From Branchipolynoe longqiensis (taxonomy: Eukaryota > Annelida > Polychaeta > Phyllodocida > Polynoidae): a stretch of 64,000 bases of DNA. The stretch is from the NCBI GenBank assembly GCA_030323885.1, contig CM059188.1, positions 113,316,776 to 113,380,775 on the forward strand, given 5' to 3'. Position numbers and translations under genes: made by a program. The notes under the pieces are model-generated. The model had not been told where the DNA came from. It did not search any database and worked only from the letters and a program-made list of their open reading frames with translations. Positions 11,558 through 23,114 of the stretch are shown here, piece by piece (the stretch's first letter is position 1; each line of letters opens with the position of its first letter).

Positions 11558-11953
11558 AGACGGGATGGCCGAATGAGTTAGAGCGTCCATCTCCCATGTT
11601 GTTAGAGCGTGGGGTCTTTGGGTTCAAACACGGGTCGAGTCAAACCAATGACGTAAAAATTGATAGTTGTTGCTTCCTAGCCTGGCACTCGGCATTATTA
11701 CTATTAGGATAGGACAAGGACTGGTTGGCTCAGTGTCAGGATAATGTGACTGAGTGGGATATCAGGTCATGGTGCTGGCAGCCTGGTCTTCTAGTGGGGC
11801 AGCACTATAAAGTCATCATGAGTGCGCACTGTCACAAGTCGGTACCCATCCTGATATGACGTTAGATGTTGCTAGGATGTAAAACAACAACAAACAAAAC
11901 AAACCTGATATCACCTTAGATGTTGCCAGGAAATAAAACTCCAACAACCAACC
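11558..11953 (+). mobile_element. SINE-1, Ser-like head, plus an extra tail piece
   Basis: Full-length 11558-11900 (ccagacgggatggccgaatg ... tgctaggatgtaaaacaaca), followed by a second tail at 11906-11953 of the other type (gccaggaaataaaactccaa). Confidence 0.82.
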
Positions 11954-11962
11954 AGCATACAG

Positions 11963-12203
11963 TTTGGGCTATTTTCCGTTCCAACCAGTGAACCACACCT
12001 AGTTTATCAAAGGCTGTGGTATGTGCTGTCCTGTCTGTTGGAAAGTGCATATCAAAGACCCCTTGCTGCTTATTGGAAAGAGTAGCCTATGTGGCGGCAG
12101 CGAGTTTCCTCCAAAGAAATATGTCAGAATGACCAAATGTTTGATGTCCAATAGCCGATGATAAAAATCAATGTGGACTAGAGGCGTCATTAAATTGAAT
12201 TAA
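11963..12203 (+). mobile_element. SINE-2, head-truncated
   Basis: Runs from gggctattttccgttccaac through ccccttgctgcttattggaa and tttcctccaaagaaatatgt to gaggcgtcattaaattga. It ends just before the 19-bp satellite. Confidence 0.8.
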
Positions 12204-12209
12204 CTTCTT

Positions 12210-15200
12210 AGGTGGGTGGTGGTGATGTAGGTGGGTGGGTGGTGATGTAGGTGGGTGGGTGGTTGTGAGGTGGGTGGTGCTGAGATAGGTGGGTGGTGGT
12301 GATGTAGGTGGGTGGGTGGTTGTGAGGTGGGTGGTGCTGAGATAGGTGGGTGGTGGTGATGTAGATGGGTGGTGCTGAGATAGGTGGGTGGTGCTGAGAT
12401 AGATGGGTGGTGGTGATATAGGTGGGTGGTGGTGATGTAGGTGGGTGGTGGTGATGTAGGTGGGTGGTGGTGATGTAGGTGGGTGGTGGTGATGTAGGTG
12501 GGTGGTGGTGATGTAGGTGGGTGGTGGTGATGTAGGTGGTGGGTGGTGAGTATGTAGGTGGGTGGTGGTGATGTAGGTGGGTGTTGTGATGTAGGTGGGT
12601 GGTGGTGATGTAGGTGGTGGTGGTGAAGGTGGGTGGTGGTGATAAGGTGGTGGGTGATGAGGTGGGTGTTGTGTGGGTGTTGGTGATGTAGGTGGGGGTG
12701 GTGATGTAGGTGGGTGGTGTGATGTAGGTGGGTGGTGGTGATGTAGGTGGGTGGAGGTGATGTAGGTGGGGAAAAAAGGGGGGGTTTGAGTAGTGGGTGG
12801 TGATGATGTAGGGGGTGGTGGTGATGTAGGTGGGATGGGTATGTAGGAGGGATGTGTGATGTAGGTGGGTGGGGTGATGTAGGTGGGTGGGCGTGGTGAT
12901 GTAATGGGTGGTGGTGATGTATGTGGGTGGTGGTGATGGTAGGTGGGTGGTGGTGATGTAAAATGGTGAAAGGGTGGTGGTGATGTAGGTATGTAGGTGG
13001 TGGTGGTAGGTGGGTGGTGGTGATGTAGGTGGTGGTGGTGATGTGGGGGTGTGGTGATGTAGGTGGTGGTGATGTAGGTGGGTTGGATGTGGGTTGAGTG
13101 GTGTAGGTGGGGGGTGGTGATGTAGGTGGGTGGTCGTGATGTAGGTGGGTGGTGGTGATGTAGGTGGGTAAAAAAAAAAAAAAAAAAAAGGGGGGTGATG
13201 TAGGTGGGGGTGGTGATTAGGTGGGTGGGTGATGTAGGTGGGGTGTTGATGTAGTGGTTGGGGGTGATGTAGGTGGGTGGTGCTTAGTGGGGGGGTGAAA
13301 GGTGGGGTGGTGATGTTTGGTGGTGGTGGGTGTGGTGATGTAGGTGGGTGGTGGTGATGTAGGGGTGGTGGTGATGTAGGTGGTGCGGAGTAGGTGGGTG
13401 GTGGTGATGTAGCTGGGGGATGGTGAGTAGTATGTAGGTGGGTTGTGTTATTGGTGATGTAGGTGGGTGGTGGTGTGTAGTGGGTGGTGGTGATGTAGGT
13501 GGGTGGTGTGATGTAGGTGGGGGGTGATGTAGGTGGGGGGGTGGTGATGTTGGTGGGTGGTGGTGATGTAGGTGGGTGTGGTTAATGTAGGTGGGGTGTT
13601 GATGTGGGTGGGGGGGTGATGTAGGTGGGGGTGGGGATGTAGGTGGGGGGGGTGATGGAGGTGGTGGTGGTGATGTGGTGGTGGGTGTGGTGATGTAGGT
13701 GGGTGGTGGTGATGTAGGTGGTGGTGTGGTGATGTATGGTGGGTGGTGGTGATTTAGGTGGGTGGTGGTGATGTATCTGGGGATGGTGATGTAGGTGGTG
13801 GTGGTGATGTAGGTGGGTGGTGGTGATGGCGGGTGGGAGGTGTGAGTAGGTGGGTGGTGGTGAGGTAGGTGGGTGGTGGTATGTAGGTGGGTGGTGGTGA
13901 TGTAGGTGGGGAGGTGATGTAGGTGGGTGGTGATGAGTAGGTGGGTGTGATGTAGGTGGGGGTGGTGATGTAGTGATGGGTGGAGGTGAAGGTGGTGGTG
14001 GTGATGTAGGTGGGGGTGATGTAGGTGGGTGGAGGTGATGTAGGTGGTGGGTGGTGATGTTAGGTGGGTGGTGTTGATGAGGTGGGTGGTGCTGATGTAG
14101 GTGTGGGAGGGTGATGAGGTAAAAGTGGGTGGTGGTGATGAGGTGGGTGAGGCGATGTAGGGGTGGTGGTGATGTAGGTGAAGGTGCGTCGAAGGGAGGT
14201 AAAACAAAACAAAAAAAAAACAAAACAAAAAAAAAAAAAAAAAAAACAAAAAAAAAAAACAAAAAACAAAAAAACAAAAAAAAAAAAACAAAAGGTGGGG
14301 GGTGGTGATGTAGGTGGGTGGTGGTGATGTAAGGTAGGGTGGGTGGTGGTGATATAGGTGGGTGGTGGTGTAGTGAGGTGGTGGAGAAGTGGTGGGGTGA
14401 TTGAAGGTTGTGTGTTGTGGGGGTGTGTGGTGGGTGGTGGTGATGTAGGTGGGTGGGTGTGTCGGTGGTGTGGTGATGACGGAGATGTGCTGTGTAGGTG
14501 GGTGGTGGTGATGTTGGGTGGTGGAGGATACAGTGGGGGGTGATGAGGTAGGTGGAGGCGATGTAGGTGGGGGTGTGATGTAGGTGGGATGGAGAAGTGG
14601 TGGGGTGGAGATGTAGTGGGGATGATGCGTCGGTGGAGAGTTGTAGGTGGTGCGTGGAGAGTGGTGGATGTCGAAGCCGGGGGGAGAGTGGTGGGTGGTG
14701 ATGTAGTGGGTGGTGGTGATGACGGTGGGGGTGGTGATGTCGGTGGGTGTGGTGCTGTAGGTTGTGGTAGTGATGGGGTTGAAGGTGGGGGTGAGCTGTA
14801 GAGGGGGGTGCTGTAGGAGGGGGAGGGGGATCAGTGGTGGTGGCTGCGAGGACAGGCGGGTGGGGGAGATGTGCGGAGGGGGTGAATAGGTGGGGGTGGT
14901 GCTGTCGTGGGGGTGCAGTAGGTGGGAGTGTGATGTAGGAGGATGGTGGTGATGAGGAGGGTGGTGGTGATGTAGGGGGAGTTGCTAAGGAGGGGGTGCG
15001 ATGTAGGTACAAAAAAACAAAAAAAAAAACAACAAAAAAAAACCAAACAAAAAAAAAAAAACAACAAAAAAAAAAAAAAAACAAAAAAAAAAAAACGGTG
15101 ATGAAGGGCGGGTGGAGATGATGTAGGTGGCTGGTGGTGATGTGGGTGGGTGGTGGTGATGACGGTGGGTGGTGTGAAGTCGGTAGGGTGGTGAGATGTA

Positions 15201-16912
15201 GGTGGGTGTGGTGATGTAGGTGGGGGTGGTGATGTAGGTGGGTGATGGTGCTGTCGGTGGGTGAGGTGATGTAGGTGGGGTGTGGTAGGGTGGTGGTGAG
15301 GTGGTGGTGGTGCTTGTAGGTGGTGGGTGGTGTGTGATGTCGGTGGGTGTGGGACGGTGGGTGGAGGTGCTGTGTGGGGGTGTGATGTAGGTGGGGTGGT
15401 GAGTAGGTGGGAGTGGTGATGACGGTGGGGGTGCTGTGTGGTGGTGAGATGTGGTGGTGCGAGGTGTGAGGTGGAGTGGATGGGAGGGCTGTCGGATGGT
15501 GGAGATGTAGGGGTGTGGAGGGTGGAGGAGCTTCGGTGGGTGGTGGGATGTTCGGAGGGTGTGGTGAGACGGTGTGGTGGTGAAGTCGGTGGTGGTGGGG
15601 GATGTAGGAGGGTGTAGTGATGTGGTGGGTGGGTGGTGTGGATGTGGAGGAGGTGATGTCGGAGGTAGGTGGTGCAGTCGGTGGTGGTGCAGAAGGTGGG
15701 TGGGGGTGATGTAGTGGGTGGTGGTGATGTCGGAGGGGGGATGTAGGAGGGTGCGGTGCAGTGGGGGGGTGGTGCTGTAGGGGTGATGATGTCGGTGGGG
15801 GGTGTAGATGTGGGGGGGGGTGCGTCGGTGGTGGAGGGCTGTAGGGAGGGGGCTGGGGGGTGCTGCGAGGGGGGCGGTGTGCGGATGGGTGTGCTGTGGG
15901 GGGTGCTGGTGGTGGTGGTGTGTGAGTAGGGGGTGTGATGAGGTGCTGGGGGAGGAGAGGAAGGAGATGTGTGATGTAGGTGGGGGTGATGTCGGTGGGT
16001 GTTGATGTCGGTGGGATGGTGCACGGGTGGGGGTGCTGAGATGCGAAGTGGGGTGGTGATGTAGGTGGGGGTAAGAAGGTGGGTGTGGATGCTGTATGGT
16101 GGAGTGGAGGGTGAGTAGGTGGTGTGGTGACTAGTGGGGGGAAGGAGTGTAGAGGTGTGTAGGTGGGTGTGTGCTGTAGGAGGGAGGTGAGGTAGGGGGT
16201 GTGATGAAGGAGGGGTGGTGATGTAGTGGGGGGTGCTGGGTGTGGGAGGTGGTGATGGGTGGGTATGGTGATGTCGGGTGGGTGCAGTAGGAGGGTGGTG
16301 GGAAGTAGTGGGGGTGAGATGTAGGTGTGTGGTGCTGAAGAGGGGGGTGATGTACAGTGGGTGGTGTGTGTAGGAGGGGGGGTGATAAGGATGGAGTGCT
16401 GCGTAGGTGGGGAGGTGCTGATGTGGTGAGTAGGAGGGGTGGAGCTGATAAGTGGGTGTGGAGATGTAGGTCGTGGAGACTGTAGCTGGGTGGTGCGTTG
16501 GGGGTGGTGAGTAGGTGGGGGGTGGTGATGTAGGTGGTGGTGGTGATGTAGGTGGGTGGTGGTGATGTAGGTGGGTGGTGGTGATGTAGGTGGGTGGTGG
16601 TGATGTAGGTGGGTGGTGGTGATGTAGGTGGGTGGTGGTGATGTAGGTGGGTGGTGGTGGTGGGTTGTGGTGATGTAGGTGGGGGGTGGTGATGTAGGTG
16701 GGTGGTGGTGATGTAGGTGGGGGGTGGTGATGTAGGTGGGTGGTGGTGATGTAGGTGGGGGGTGGTGATGTTGGTGGGTGGTGGTGATGTAAGAGGGTGG
16801 TGCTGAGATAGGTGGGTGTTGTAGGTGGGTGTTGGTTATGTAGGTGGGTGGGTGTTGGTGATGTAGGTGCGTGGTGGTGATGTAGGTGGGCAGTGCGGTG
16901 GGTAGGTGCTGA
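12210..16912. repeat. G/T-rich 19-bp satellite with G-quadruplex potential
   Basis: The basic unit gatgtaggtgggtggtggt is clean at the edges (12421-12540, 16545-16640) and very degenerate between about 14300 and 16480. Three A-rich interruptions occur (13170-13189, 14203-14296, 15010-15096). Each unit holds four GG tracts on the plus strand. The apparent 1,161-residue His/Pro/Thr frame on the minus strand is satellite translation. Confidence 0.92.
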
Positions 16913-16925
16913 GATAGGTGAGTGA

Positions 16926-17093
16926 TAGTAAGGAGCATGCGTGTATCGGTGCAGTGGTTGTAAGAATGCTCACCAGGTGGCGCGATGGTCGCCGTACATG
17001 CTATGCCGCCATCTGGTATAACGCTACACGTGCCCTGCTTCTCACCCTTCCAGCGTCGCGCCATCACGCGCTTTACAGCGCTTGGTTAGATCT
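16926..17093. repeat. Dispersed 165-bp repeat, copy 1
   Basis: agtaaggagcatgcgtgtat ... cgcgccatcacgcgctttac; a second copy is at 17461-17612. Contains accaggtggcgcgatgg, a CTCF-core-like motif. Confidence 0.75.
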
Positions 17094-17235
17094 AATCACT
17101 CCTGGGCCCTGCGTGAAGGCGCGCGCAAAGACATCTGAACCTACAATAAGCCAGTCCACTCGGTCCTCAGTAAAGTAGTACCCTCTTCTGCAATGTCTCT
17201 ATCCAGTTTCCTGTTCTGCCAACGTCTTTGTCCAG

Positions 17236-17790
17236 TTTGACCAGACGGGATGATCGAATGGGTTGAGCGTCCATCTCCCGTCTTGGTAGATCATGGGATT
17301 CGTACCCACGGTTTCGAGCGCCGGTGGAGTCAAAACATTGACTTAAAGATTTATACTTGTCACTTCCTAGCCATGTGTTTGGCCTCATTAGGATAAGGCC
17401 AGAAAGAGCCAAACAAATGTCTAGGGTCCCTTCAAGTTTAGTTTAACGGGGTTATACTGTAGTAAGGAGCACGCCGTGTATCGGGGAAGTGGTTGTAAGA
17501 ATGCTCACCAGGTGGCGCGATGGTCGCGCACATGCTATGATGCCGTGTTGTATGACACTACACGTGCCCTGCTCCTCACCCTCCCGTCGTCGCGCCATCA
17601 CGCGCTTTACCGCGTGTGCTCAATGTCAGGATAATGTGACTGAGTGGGATATCAGGTCATGGTACTGACGGCTGGTCTCCCATTTCGGACAGCACTGTAA
17701 AGTCACCATCAGAGTGCACTGTCACAAATCAGTACCCGTCCTGATATTACCTTAGATGTTGCCAGGACGTAAAGCTACAACAACCAAGTT
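17236..17790 (+). mobile_element. SINE-1 with 213-bp internal replacement
   Basis: 5' part 17236-17402 (Ser-like head) and 3' part 17617-17790. The middle gcaaggactggtt segment is replaced by a pogo-MITE half end plus a copy of the sequence at 16928-17085. Confidence 0.75.
17461..17612. repeat. Dispersed 165-bp repeat, copy 2, inside a SINE-1
   Basis: agtaaggagcacgccgtgta ... cgcgccatcacgcgctttac; same order as at 16926 with short indels. Confidence 0.75.
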
Positions 17791-17897
17791 ATTTAACTTG
17801 GCTGAGGCTGTACTGATGCTCAGATCATATTGACACATATTCGTCCGCACCTGGAAAACGTTGAAAGCCCTTCAAAATAAAGTAACATATTCAAATA

Positions 17898-18247
17898 CAG
17901 TATAACCCCGCTAAACCAAGCTCGGTTAAACCAAGCTCGGTTAAACCAAACGATCGGTTAATCCAAACTTTTTTCGGCGGCCCGGCAAAATGCTACCATT
18001 TATCATATAAAAAAGTTGGTTAAACCAAAGTCGGTTAATCTAAATTATAGGTTAATGCAAACAAAATTGTCGCACCCCAGGCCACTCCGGTATGGTTAAA
18101 CCAAACTTTCATGTGGTTATAAGGTCATCTGAGACCCCAACGACTTTTTTTTATATGATAAATGGTAGTATTTTGCTGGCCTTCCAAAAAAAGTTTGGAT
18201 TAACCGATCGTTTGGTTAACTCAGCTTGATTTAACAGGTTCATACTG
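17898..18247. mobile_element. pogo/Tigger-like hairpin MITE
   Basis: Starts cagtataaccccgctaaacc after ta and ends ...ggttcatactg before ta. The CAGTA.AACC..G start and TA duplication are typical of pogo/Tigger (Tc1-mariner) elements. Almost the whole length folds back: gatcggttaatccaaactttt pairs with aaagtttggattaaccgatc, and atttatcatataaaaaagt pairs with cttttttttatatgataaat. Confidence 0.8.
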
Positions 18248-18329
18248 TACATACATAAAAAAAACAGTTCTCAAGGTGTCCACATACATTGTATATTACA
18301 TGTGCAATACACTCTTACTCAAAGTCAAA

Positions 18330-18422
18330 GTCAAAGCCAAAGCTCGGTTAAACCAATGATCGGTTAATCCAAACAGATTTCTAGGGTCCCTTCAAGTTTG
18401 GTTTAACGGGGTTATACTCTAC
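18330..18422. mobile_element. Half copy of the pogo-like MITE
   Basis: Contains agctcggttaaaccaatgat, then tctagggtcccttcaagttt and the end tttaacggggttatact. A matching half end (tctagggtcccttcaagttt, then agtttaacggggttatactg) is at 17418-17459. Confidence 0.6.
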
Positions 18423-18507
18423 TTGAAAACTTCTGAAAATTAACTTGTGGTTTGCAATGATAATTTTACGTCAAATAAAATATAAATGCCTAAAATGTTC
18501 GGGTTAA

Positions 18508-18521
18508 TTTATATATATATA

Positions 18522-18564
<43 letters not shown>
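18508..18564. repeat. TA microsatellite
   Basis: (ta)n with one break. Confidence 0.9.
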
Positions 18565-18568
<4 letters not shown>

Positions 18569-18799
18569 AAATCTCGCGATGCGAGAATCATGAGGCCACG
18601 ATATTCAAGTGATCGTGGTAAAATATTCGAAAGGAAAGTTTCTCACTTTTACCTCAGTAAGTTCCTGGGAATTTGGTATAAAGTTTACCTAGAAAGTGCT
18701 AGAAAAATCCTGGAATTTTGACTTCACTCAAGTCTATAAATACTGATTATTAAATGGCATGCGTGCCTTTGTTATCTGCTGTCCGTCCTCTTTTTGTGA

Positions 18800-19143
18800 C
18801 CAGACGGGTTGACCGAATGAGTTGACCATCCGTCTGCCGTTTTGCTAGATAATCTGATTCGAACTGACTGGTTCACACCCTGGTCGAGTCAAAACAATGA
18901 CTTAGAAAAAGATTAATATTTTTCGCTTCCTATCCTGGCGCTCGGCATTATTAGGAAAGGGCAAGGACTGGTTCGGTCAATATCAGGATAATGTGTCTGA
19001 GTGGGATAGCAGGTCATGATGCTGGTGACCTGATCTCTAGCTGAGGCAGCACTATAAAATCGCCATGAGTGCGCACTGTCACAAGTCGGTACCTATCCTG
19101 ATATGACCTTCCATGTTGCCAGGACGTAACACCCCAACAACCA
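18800..19143 (+). mobile_element. SINE-1, Ser-like head, with target duplication
   Basis: ccagacgggttgaccgaatg ... gccaggacgtaacaccccaa. Flanked by tcctctttttgt and tcctctttttttgt. Confidence 0.87.
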
Positions 19144-19297
19144 ATCCTCTTTTTTTGTACCAGAAACAAGTCATTAGTCTTAAGCATGAGTGTTGTGTCT
19201 TTGTGGTTATTTCGATAAATAGCCGGACTGGGGACATGGTATCGTAATGAGGCTCAGAGAGGCGGGCATTAGCGCTAATTGCGACCGCCACCACTGT

Positions 19298-20226
19298 CTA
19301 CCTGTCGGGGCCTCGTGGTACTAACAAGTTATGTCTACCTGTCGGGGCCTCGTTTTACTAACAAGATATATGTCTACCTGTCGGGGCCTCGTGGTACTAA
19401 CAAGTTATGTCTACCTGTCGGGGCCTCATGTTACTAACAAGTTATATCTACCTGTCAGGGTCACATTTTACTAACAAGTTATGTCTACCTGTTGGGGCAT
19501 CGTGTTACTAACAAGTTATATCTACCTGTCAGGGTCACGTTTTACTAACAAGTTATGTCTACCTGTCGGGGCCTCGTGGTACTAACAAGTTATGTCTACC
19601 TGTCGGGGCCTCGTGGTACTAACAAGTTATGTCTACCTGTCGGGGCCTCATTTTACTAACAAGATATATGTCTACCTGTCGGGGCCTCGTGTTACTAACA
19701 AGTTATATCTACCTGTCAGGGTCACATTTTACTAACAAGTTATGTCTACCTGTCGGGGCCTCGTGGTACTAATAAGTTATGTCTACCTGTCGGGGCCTCG
19801 TGGTACTAACAAGTTATGTCTACCTGTCGGGGCCTCGTTTTACTAACAAGATATATGTCTATCTGTCGGGGCCTCGTGTTACTAACAAGTTATATCTACC
19901 TGTCAGGGTCACATTTTACTAACAAGTTATGTCTACCTGTCGGGGCCTCGTGGTACTAATAAGTTATGTCTACCTGTCGGGGCCTCGTGGTACTAACAAG
20001 TTATGTCTACCTGTCGGGGCCTCGTTTTACTAACAAGATATATGTCTACCTGTCGGGGCCTCATGTTACTAACAAGTTATATCTACCTGTCAGGGTCACA
20101 TTTTACTAACAAGTTATGTCTACCTGTCAGGACCTCGTGGTACTAACAAGTTATGTCTACCTGTCGGGGCCTCATATTACTAACAAGTAATGTCTACCTG
20201 TCGAGGCCTCATGGTACTAACAAGGT
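19298..20226. repeat. 37-bp satellite with 187-bp higher-order unit
   Basis: Monomer acctgtcggggcctcgtggt actaacaagttatgtct, about 25 copies. Variant monomers (cagggtcacatttt, the 39-bp aagatatatg form, gtgttact) recur in fixed order, so that cagggtcacattttactaac is found near 19717, 19904 and 20091, giving a period of five monomers. Confidence 0.9.
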
Positions 20227-20271
20227 ACAGCAGCAACCCAAGCCCCGCTGAAATCAACAGAGATATTATAC

Positions 20272-20580
20272 CTGGTTGGTGCTACTGGACACCGTGGGTG
20301 GGGCTTCGAATCCCAGCTGAGTCAAACCGATGACTTCTCAAATTGATACTTGTCGCTACCTAGCCTGGCACTCGGCATTAATAGGATAGGACAAGGCCCG
20401 GTTTGCACAGCATCGGGATAATGTGACTATGTGAGATATTGGGTCATGGTGCCGGTGGACTGATTTCACAATGGGGCAGCACTATAAAATCGCCATGAGT
20501 GAATACTGTCACAAGCCAATACCCATCCTGAAATGACCTTCGATGTTGCTAGGACATAAAACAAACAAAACAAACAAAAC
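20272..20580 (+). mobile_element. SINE-1, partial head
   Basis: ggcttcgaatcccagctgag tcaaaccgatgactt, body, tail tgctaggacataaaacaaac. Confidence 0.8.
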
Positions 20581-20880
20581 CTGGTTGGTGCGACCATCCT
20601 CCAACCGGTGAGCGCCCCCCAGCGGGCTTACACGGCAACACAGGCACGTGACTGCGACACAGAGCCAGTTGGGTACCTCCTCACTGGCGCGCGAGGCGGG
20701 GGAGGAGGCTGCGCTGATTGTTGTAATACTTCCGACAACCTTAAGAGCGTGCTTTATCGGGGATCCCGGTAAACAGCCCCAACCCGCTCATTTATTGACA
20801 CTGTACTCGACGTGTAGATGGCGCCACCATCAGCCGCCAAGGGTACACGCTGTAGCCAGCTACGGGGCAGGTGTGTGGTT
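20581..20880. other. No gene; one CTCF-like motif
   Basis: GC-rich sequence with gatggcgccaccatcagcc at 20818. Nothing else recognised. Confidence 0.4.
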
Positions 20881-20887
20881 AGATAAA

Positions 20888-21289
20888 AGATTCACCCGGT
20901 ACTTGTAGTACACGGGTGAAGACCAGCCTTATATAAAAATGGTCGAAAAATCGGGCTAATGAAATGAGTCTTTATGAGAGCATAATTTCACAATCTAAGA
21001 AGCAACATTTATTCTTTGTATATGTCTTCATATTTACCCGCTACTTTTGAGTTGAAAAATGTAATAAAACATATAGTTTAATAGATTTTAAAAGTGAAAT
21101 CGACGCTGTTCTAGCACTGCCATCTTGTCTTTTTGCAGTCTCGACCATTTCACCAACTCTGTGCCTATATGGGTAGCCGTTTGATACTGGAGCCACAGTT
21201 TCTAGTTCCTGGTCCATACTAAAGCTATTTTCGCCCGTATTTACACTAAGTTGTCGTTCACCCATGTACTACAAGTACCGGGTGAATCT
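20888..21289. mobile_element. MITE-D, second copy
   Basis: Inverted ends agattcacccggtacttgta and acaagtaccgggtgaatct are nearly perfect over about 30 bp. The interior matches 1346-1742 read on the opposite strand (aataaaacatatagtttaat, aagaagcaacatttattctt). 402 bp, no coding capacity. Confidence 0.75.
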
Positions 21290-21600
21290 TGTATCTAGTG
21301 TGTGGTGTGTGGAGGGTGGGATGAGGTGTTGGGTGTGTTGGGGTTTGGGGGTGGGGTGCCTGGGTGTGAGGTATGGGGCGTTGTGTGTGGAGTGTGTGGT
21401 GTGCGGTGTGTGGTGTGGGGTCTGGGGTGCGGTATGTGGTTTTGGGTGTGAGGTGTGTGAGGTGTGGGTGTGGGGTGTGGCTGTAGGAGGTGTGAGGTGT
21501 GGGATGCAGGGTGTGAGGTGTGGGGTGCAGGGTGTGAGGTGTGGGGTGTAGGGTATGAGAGGTGTGAGGTGTGGTCTGTGTGGGGTATGTGGGACGTGGT
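21290..21600. repeat. GGTGTG-type minisatellite
   Basis: Degenerate ggtgtgaggtgtggggtgca units between MITE-D and SINE-1. Confidence 0.85.
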
Positions 21601-21605
21601 ATGAT

Positions 21606-21957
21606 TGGGTGGGTGTTGGAGTTTTACGTCCGCGCAACATCTAAGGTTATATTAGGATGGGTACTGACTTGTAATAGTTCGCACTCATGGTGACTTTTTA
21701 GTGCTGCTCCACTGGGAGACCAGGGCCCCACTACCATGACCTGATATCCCACTCAGTCACATTAACCTGAAACTGAGCCAACCAGTCCTTGCCCTATCCT
21801 AATAATGCCGAGCGCCTGGATAGGAAGTGACACATATAAATTGTTAAAGTCATTGGTTTGACTCGACCAGGGTTCGAACACACAAACCCATGGTTTTGGG
21901 TCCCCCGATCTCCCAAAACAGGAGACGGACGCTCAACTCATTCGGCCATCCAGTCTG
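21606..21957 (-). mobile_element. SINE-1, Ser-like head
   Basis: Tail ggagttttacgtccgcgcaa at left, head ctcaactcattcggccatcc at right. Full length, directly followed by SINE-2. Confidence 0.86.
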
Positions 21958-22577
21958 TTGCTCATCAAACATTTGGTCATTGTGACATATTTCTTTGGAG
22001 GAAACCCACTGCCGCCACATAGGCTACTCTTTCCGATAAGCAGCAAAGGGTCCTTTATAGAGGGAGTGCACATAACGTCATCACTGAGCAGTCAGCAGTT
22101 AGCTGCCAGCCATCTTGGATTATGAGCACCCTCCCTAGCCATGTTGTGAATGCATACAGATGCAGTAACTAAAACAGAGTTTTCTTGCGTTCTGGGAGGT
22201 TCTGGGCAGTTTACATCCAATGTGTTTACTTACAGCACTTTAGCAACAACTTCTGAGGCAAAACTGCTCAAAACACTGACAAATAAACCGCAAAAAATCA
22301 GTAAATAAGCGCAGTGTAGGCAGTTGCAAGCCTTCTGTATGTAATCCAATATGGCCACTGAAAGTTGTCTTGTGACGTCCTTACACACCCTCTATATGAA
22401 CTTTCCCACAGACAGGACAGCACATACGACAGCCTTTTATGAACTAGTTGTGGACCACTGGTTGGAACGGAAAATAGCCCAAACTGCAAATGTGGCCATC
22501 AGATGCTGGATCGATCGGATGACCGACACCTTCACAGGTGGACACTTTACCGCCTGAGCTACGTCCCGCTCCTGGAC
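21958..22577 (-). mobile_element. SINE-2 split by a MITE
   Basis: 21958-22059 (tcaaacatttggtcattgtg ... taagcagcaaagggtccttt) and 22393-22577 (ctttcccacagacaggacag ... gcctgagctacgtcccgctc) are the two parts of one element. The head end (gagctacgtcccg) is retained. The insertion is 22060-22392. Confidence 0.8.
22060..22392. mobile_element. MITE inserted in a SINE-2 copy
   Basis: Inverted ends gagggagtgcacataacgtca and tgacgtccttacacaccctc, with tata at both junctions. It separates two halves of one SINE-2 (21958-22059 and 22393-22577). 333 bp, no coding potential. Confidence 0.72.
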
Positions 22578-22685
22578 CTGATGCTGCCTGCTGAAACAGC
22601 CTGGTGTCAGGGTCGAGGGCGTGGACGGCTGATAAGGTGTGCTAGTGTGGGGGGAAAGAATCGATACGTATCTAGGTCAACCTGT

Positions 22686-22775
22686 AATGGATTGGAGGGG
22701 GGGGGGGGTGAGCCGGTGTGAGGCGGGCGGGGGTGTGGGGGTGTTTGGGGGTAGGGTGGGGTGGGTGTGGTGTGT
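22686..22775. repeat. G-rich low-complexity DNA
   Basis: Poly-G and ggggtgtgggggtgtttggg. Confidence 0.8.
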
Positions 22776-22776
22776 T

Positions 22777-23114
22777 TATTTGTTTGTTGTTGTTTTATGT
22801 CCTAGCAACATCTAAGGTCATATCAGGACGGGTACCGACTAGTGACAATGCACACTCATGGCGACTTTTATAGTGCTGCCCCCCTGGAGACCAGGCTGCC
22901 AGTACCATGACCTGATATCCCACTCAGTCACATTATCCTGACACTGAGCCAACCAGTCCTTGCCCTATCCTAATAATGCAGAGCGCCTGGCTAGGAAGCG
23001 ACGAGTATCAATTTTTAAGTCATTGGTTTGACTCGACCAGGGTTCGAACCCACGATCCCACGGTCTACCAACACGGGAGACGAACGCTCTAACTCATTCG
23101 GCCATCCCGTTTGG
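22777..23114 (-). mobile_element. SINE-1, Ser-like head
   Basis: Tail ttgttgttgttttatgtcct at left, head ctctaactcattcggccatc at right. Confidence 0.87.

Noticed and set aside
13582..17067. 1,161-residue His/Pro/Thr-rich open frame on the minus strand
   Set aside because: It is the translation of the degenerate 19-bp satellite and its A-rich breaks. Composition and repetition match the DNA unit, and no gene signals are present.
19298..20226. CRISPR-like array
   Set aside because: Contiguous 37-bp monomers without spacers.
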